A stretch of DNA of 38,889 bases, from IMG/VR virus record IMGVR_UViG_3300011116_000966, positions 1-38,889 of that record. One strand, 5' to 3'. This stretch comes from a virus. A program made the position numbers and the translations under genes. The notes under the pieces were generated by a model, which saw nothing but the letters and a program-made list of their open reading frames with translations, did not search any database and was not told the DNA's origin. Positions 38,278 through 38,889 of the stretch are shown piece by piece. Each line of letters begins with the position of its first letter. Position 1 is the first letter of the stretch.

Positions 38278-38594
38278 TAAATTTGTACCCATTGTTCACT
38301 ATTTGTATCAATTATATATTTGTACAATTTGGCGGTGCTAGGATCCCACCATTCGTCTCCTTGAGAAACTCGACTTGGTGGAGTAACAGAACTAAAGAAT
38401 GTTACTGTGGTTCCTGCTCGTTCTGATGCTAGGGGTTGCCATCCTGATAACTTATGCTCTGGGGATGTGCAAAGATCTGGAGTACGTTCAGCAATGTACG
38501 CTTCTCCCTTTTTATATACAATGTCCCCTTGTGCATATTGAATGCATTGACCGTCTGCACCACTAACTCGAAATATTCCTTTGAAATTAGCCAT
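38274..38594 (-). CDS. Small fibre/structural-like protein
   Basis: A 106-residue protein. The N-terminal half (FRVSGADGQCIQYAQGDIVY, then KKGEAYIAE) looks like a small carbohydrate-binding or attachment module of phage structural proteins, followed by WQPLAS. The C-terminal GDEWWDPSTAKLYKYI with SEQWVQIY at the end is the same Trp-rich closing module as in the 89-residue protein at 20871. Probably a virion decoration or fibre accessory protein placed next to replication genes. A GATAAATA sequence 28 bases upstream may be a late box. Overlaps the upstream gene by eight bases. Confidence 0.65.
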   Translation of the reverse strand: MANFKGIFRVSGADGQCIQYAQGDIVYKKGEAYIAERTPDLCTSPEHKLSGWQPLASERAGTTVTFFSSVTPPSRVSQGDEWWDPSTAKLYKYIIDTNSEQWVQIY

Positions 38595-38856
38595 TTAATA
38601 TTTCTTTAAAATCCTCTAGGGTATTTATCATAACTTTAATCTTTTTCTTACCAAGGTATTCATAGGCTTCTTTTAACTCTTGATCTTTTCCAGAATATGC
38701 TAGTTTCAATTCATTAATGAACGGATCAAGTATCTTAGACATCTTTTTCCAATGAATATGATTTATGTCTTCAACTTCCAACCAGCCTTCGTGGTCAAAT
38801 TTAGTAGCTTCGTCTTCACATACTGCAAGATATAATTCATCAATTCTTTCGTTCAT
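38587..38856 (-). CDS. Unknown 89-aa protein at window edge
   Basis: I do not recognise this protein. It is acidic at the start (NERIDELYLAVCEDEATKFD), has two Trp residues (HEGWLEVEDINHIHWKKM) and a long Lys/Glu-rich helix (KDQELKEAYEYLGKKKIKVM). The ATG at 38854-38856 has GAAGGA only 12 bases upstream. The frame stays open from there to the window end, so the true start may lie outside. Confidence 0.55.
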   Translation of the reverse strand: MNERIDELYLAVCEDEATKFDHEGWLEVEDINHIHWKKMSKILDPFINELKLAYSGKDQELKEAYEYLGKKKIKVMINTLEDFKEILNG

Positions 38857-38889
38857 TGTGCACAGATATCCTTCGGTTTTCTTTCGGAT

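Noticed and set aside
38623-38630. GATAAATA before the 106-residue gene, and another at 26615-26622
   Set aside because: Both lie inside coding sequence, are one base off consensus, and sit at differing distances (28 and 21 bases) from the start. Not strong enough to list as promoters in AT-rich DNA.
1-38889. tRNA genes, integrase, transposase or attachment sites
   Set aside because: All gaps are 122 bases or less and were read through. No cloverleaf, recombinase motif or flanking direct repeats were seen.

Overview
The window is part of the genome of a large T4-like myovirus (tailed dsDNA phage, Caudoviricetes). The evidence is a near-complete T4-type replisome in recognisable form: B-family DNA polymerase gp43, UvsX recombinase, gp41 helicase, gp61 primase, sliding clamp gp45, clamp loader gp44/gp62, RegA translational repressor and the T4 RNase H. 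There are also T4-style late promoters (TATAAATA). A B12-type (class II) ribonucleotide reductase, ThyX, DUF5872/DUF6321-type proteins, collagen-like fibre proteins and a large sugar-modification cluster fit the aquatic T4-like phages (cyanophage- or pelagiphage-related). No photosynthesis gene is present, and the host cannot be named from this window.

Layout. (1) 1-6914: mostly plus-strand late-type genes for small or low-complexity proteins, several starting with a short MKxFxEYLxE-like leader that resembles the T4 capsid-targeting sequence. Interspersed on the minus strand are a RuvC-like resolvase and a membrane-anchored trypsin-like protease with an overlapping 26-residue membrane microprotein. 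From 6911 to the right end every gene reads on the minus strand. (2) 16378 down to 6911: a tightly packed replication and nucleotide operon in the order Nmad1-like protein, gp43, 36-residue membrane microprotein, UvsX, gp41, gp61, acidic 80-residue protein, ThyX, class II RNR, led by a good sigma70-type promoter at 16424-16451. (3) 22661 down to 16470: host-recognition fibres and accessory structural proteins, including a 57-triplet collagen-like protein and a 1043-residue fibre with duplicated modules. (4) 34707 down to 22676: a cluster of about 16 genes for glycosyltransferases, sugar nucleotidyltransferase, HAD phosphatase, SDR epimerase, C-methyltransferase, FkbM methyltransferase, cupin and a GDPD-like protein. 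It probably makes or transfers a modified sugar onto the virion or the host surface. (5) 38243 down to 34710: RNase H, a 59-residue basic protein, gp45, gp44, gp62 and RegA, led by a second sigma70-type promoter at 38250-38277. (6) 38274-38856: a small structural-like protein and an unknown protein.

How it fits together. Two early-type promoters of the same design (TTGACT, 16-base spacer, TATAAT/TATATT) each head one half of the replisome. Between the halves sit about 18 kb of glycan and fibre genes. Many genes are coupled by ATGA, GTGA or TAATG overlaps, which I used to choose starts. Several late-promoter matches end only 4-6 bases before a start codon, which predicts leaderless or nearly leaderless late mRNAs. 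No gene-free stretch exceeds 122 bases, and I see no tRNA, CRISPR array, insertion sequence or integrase.
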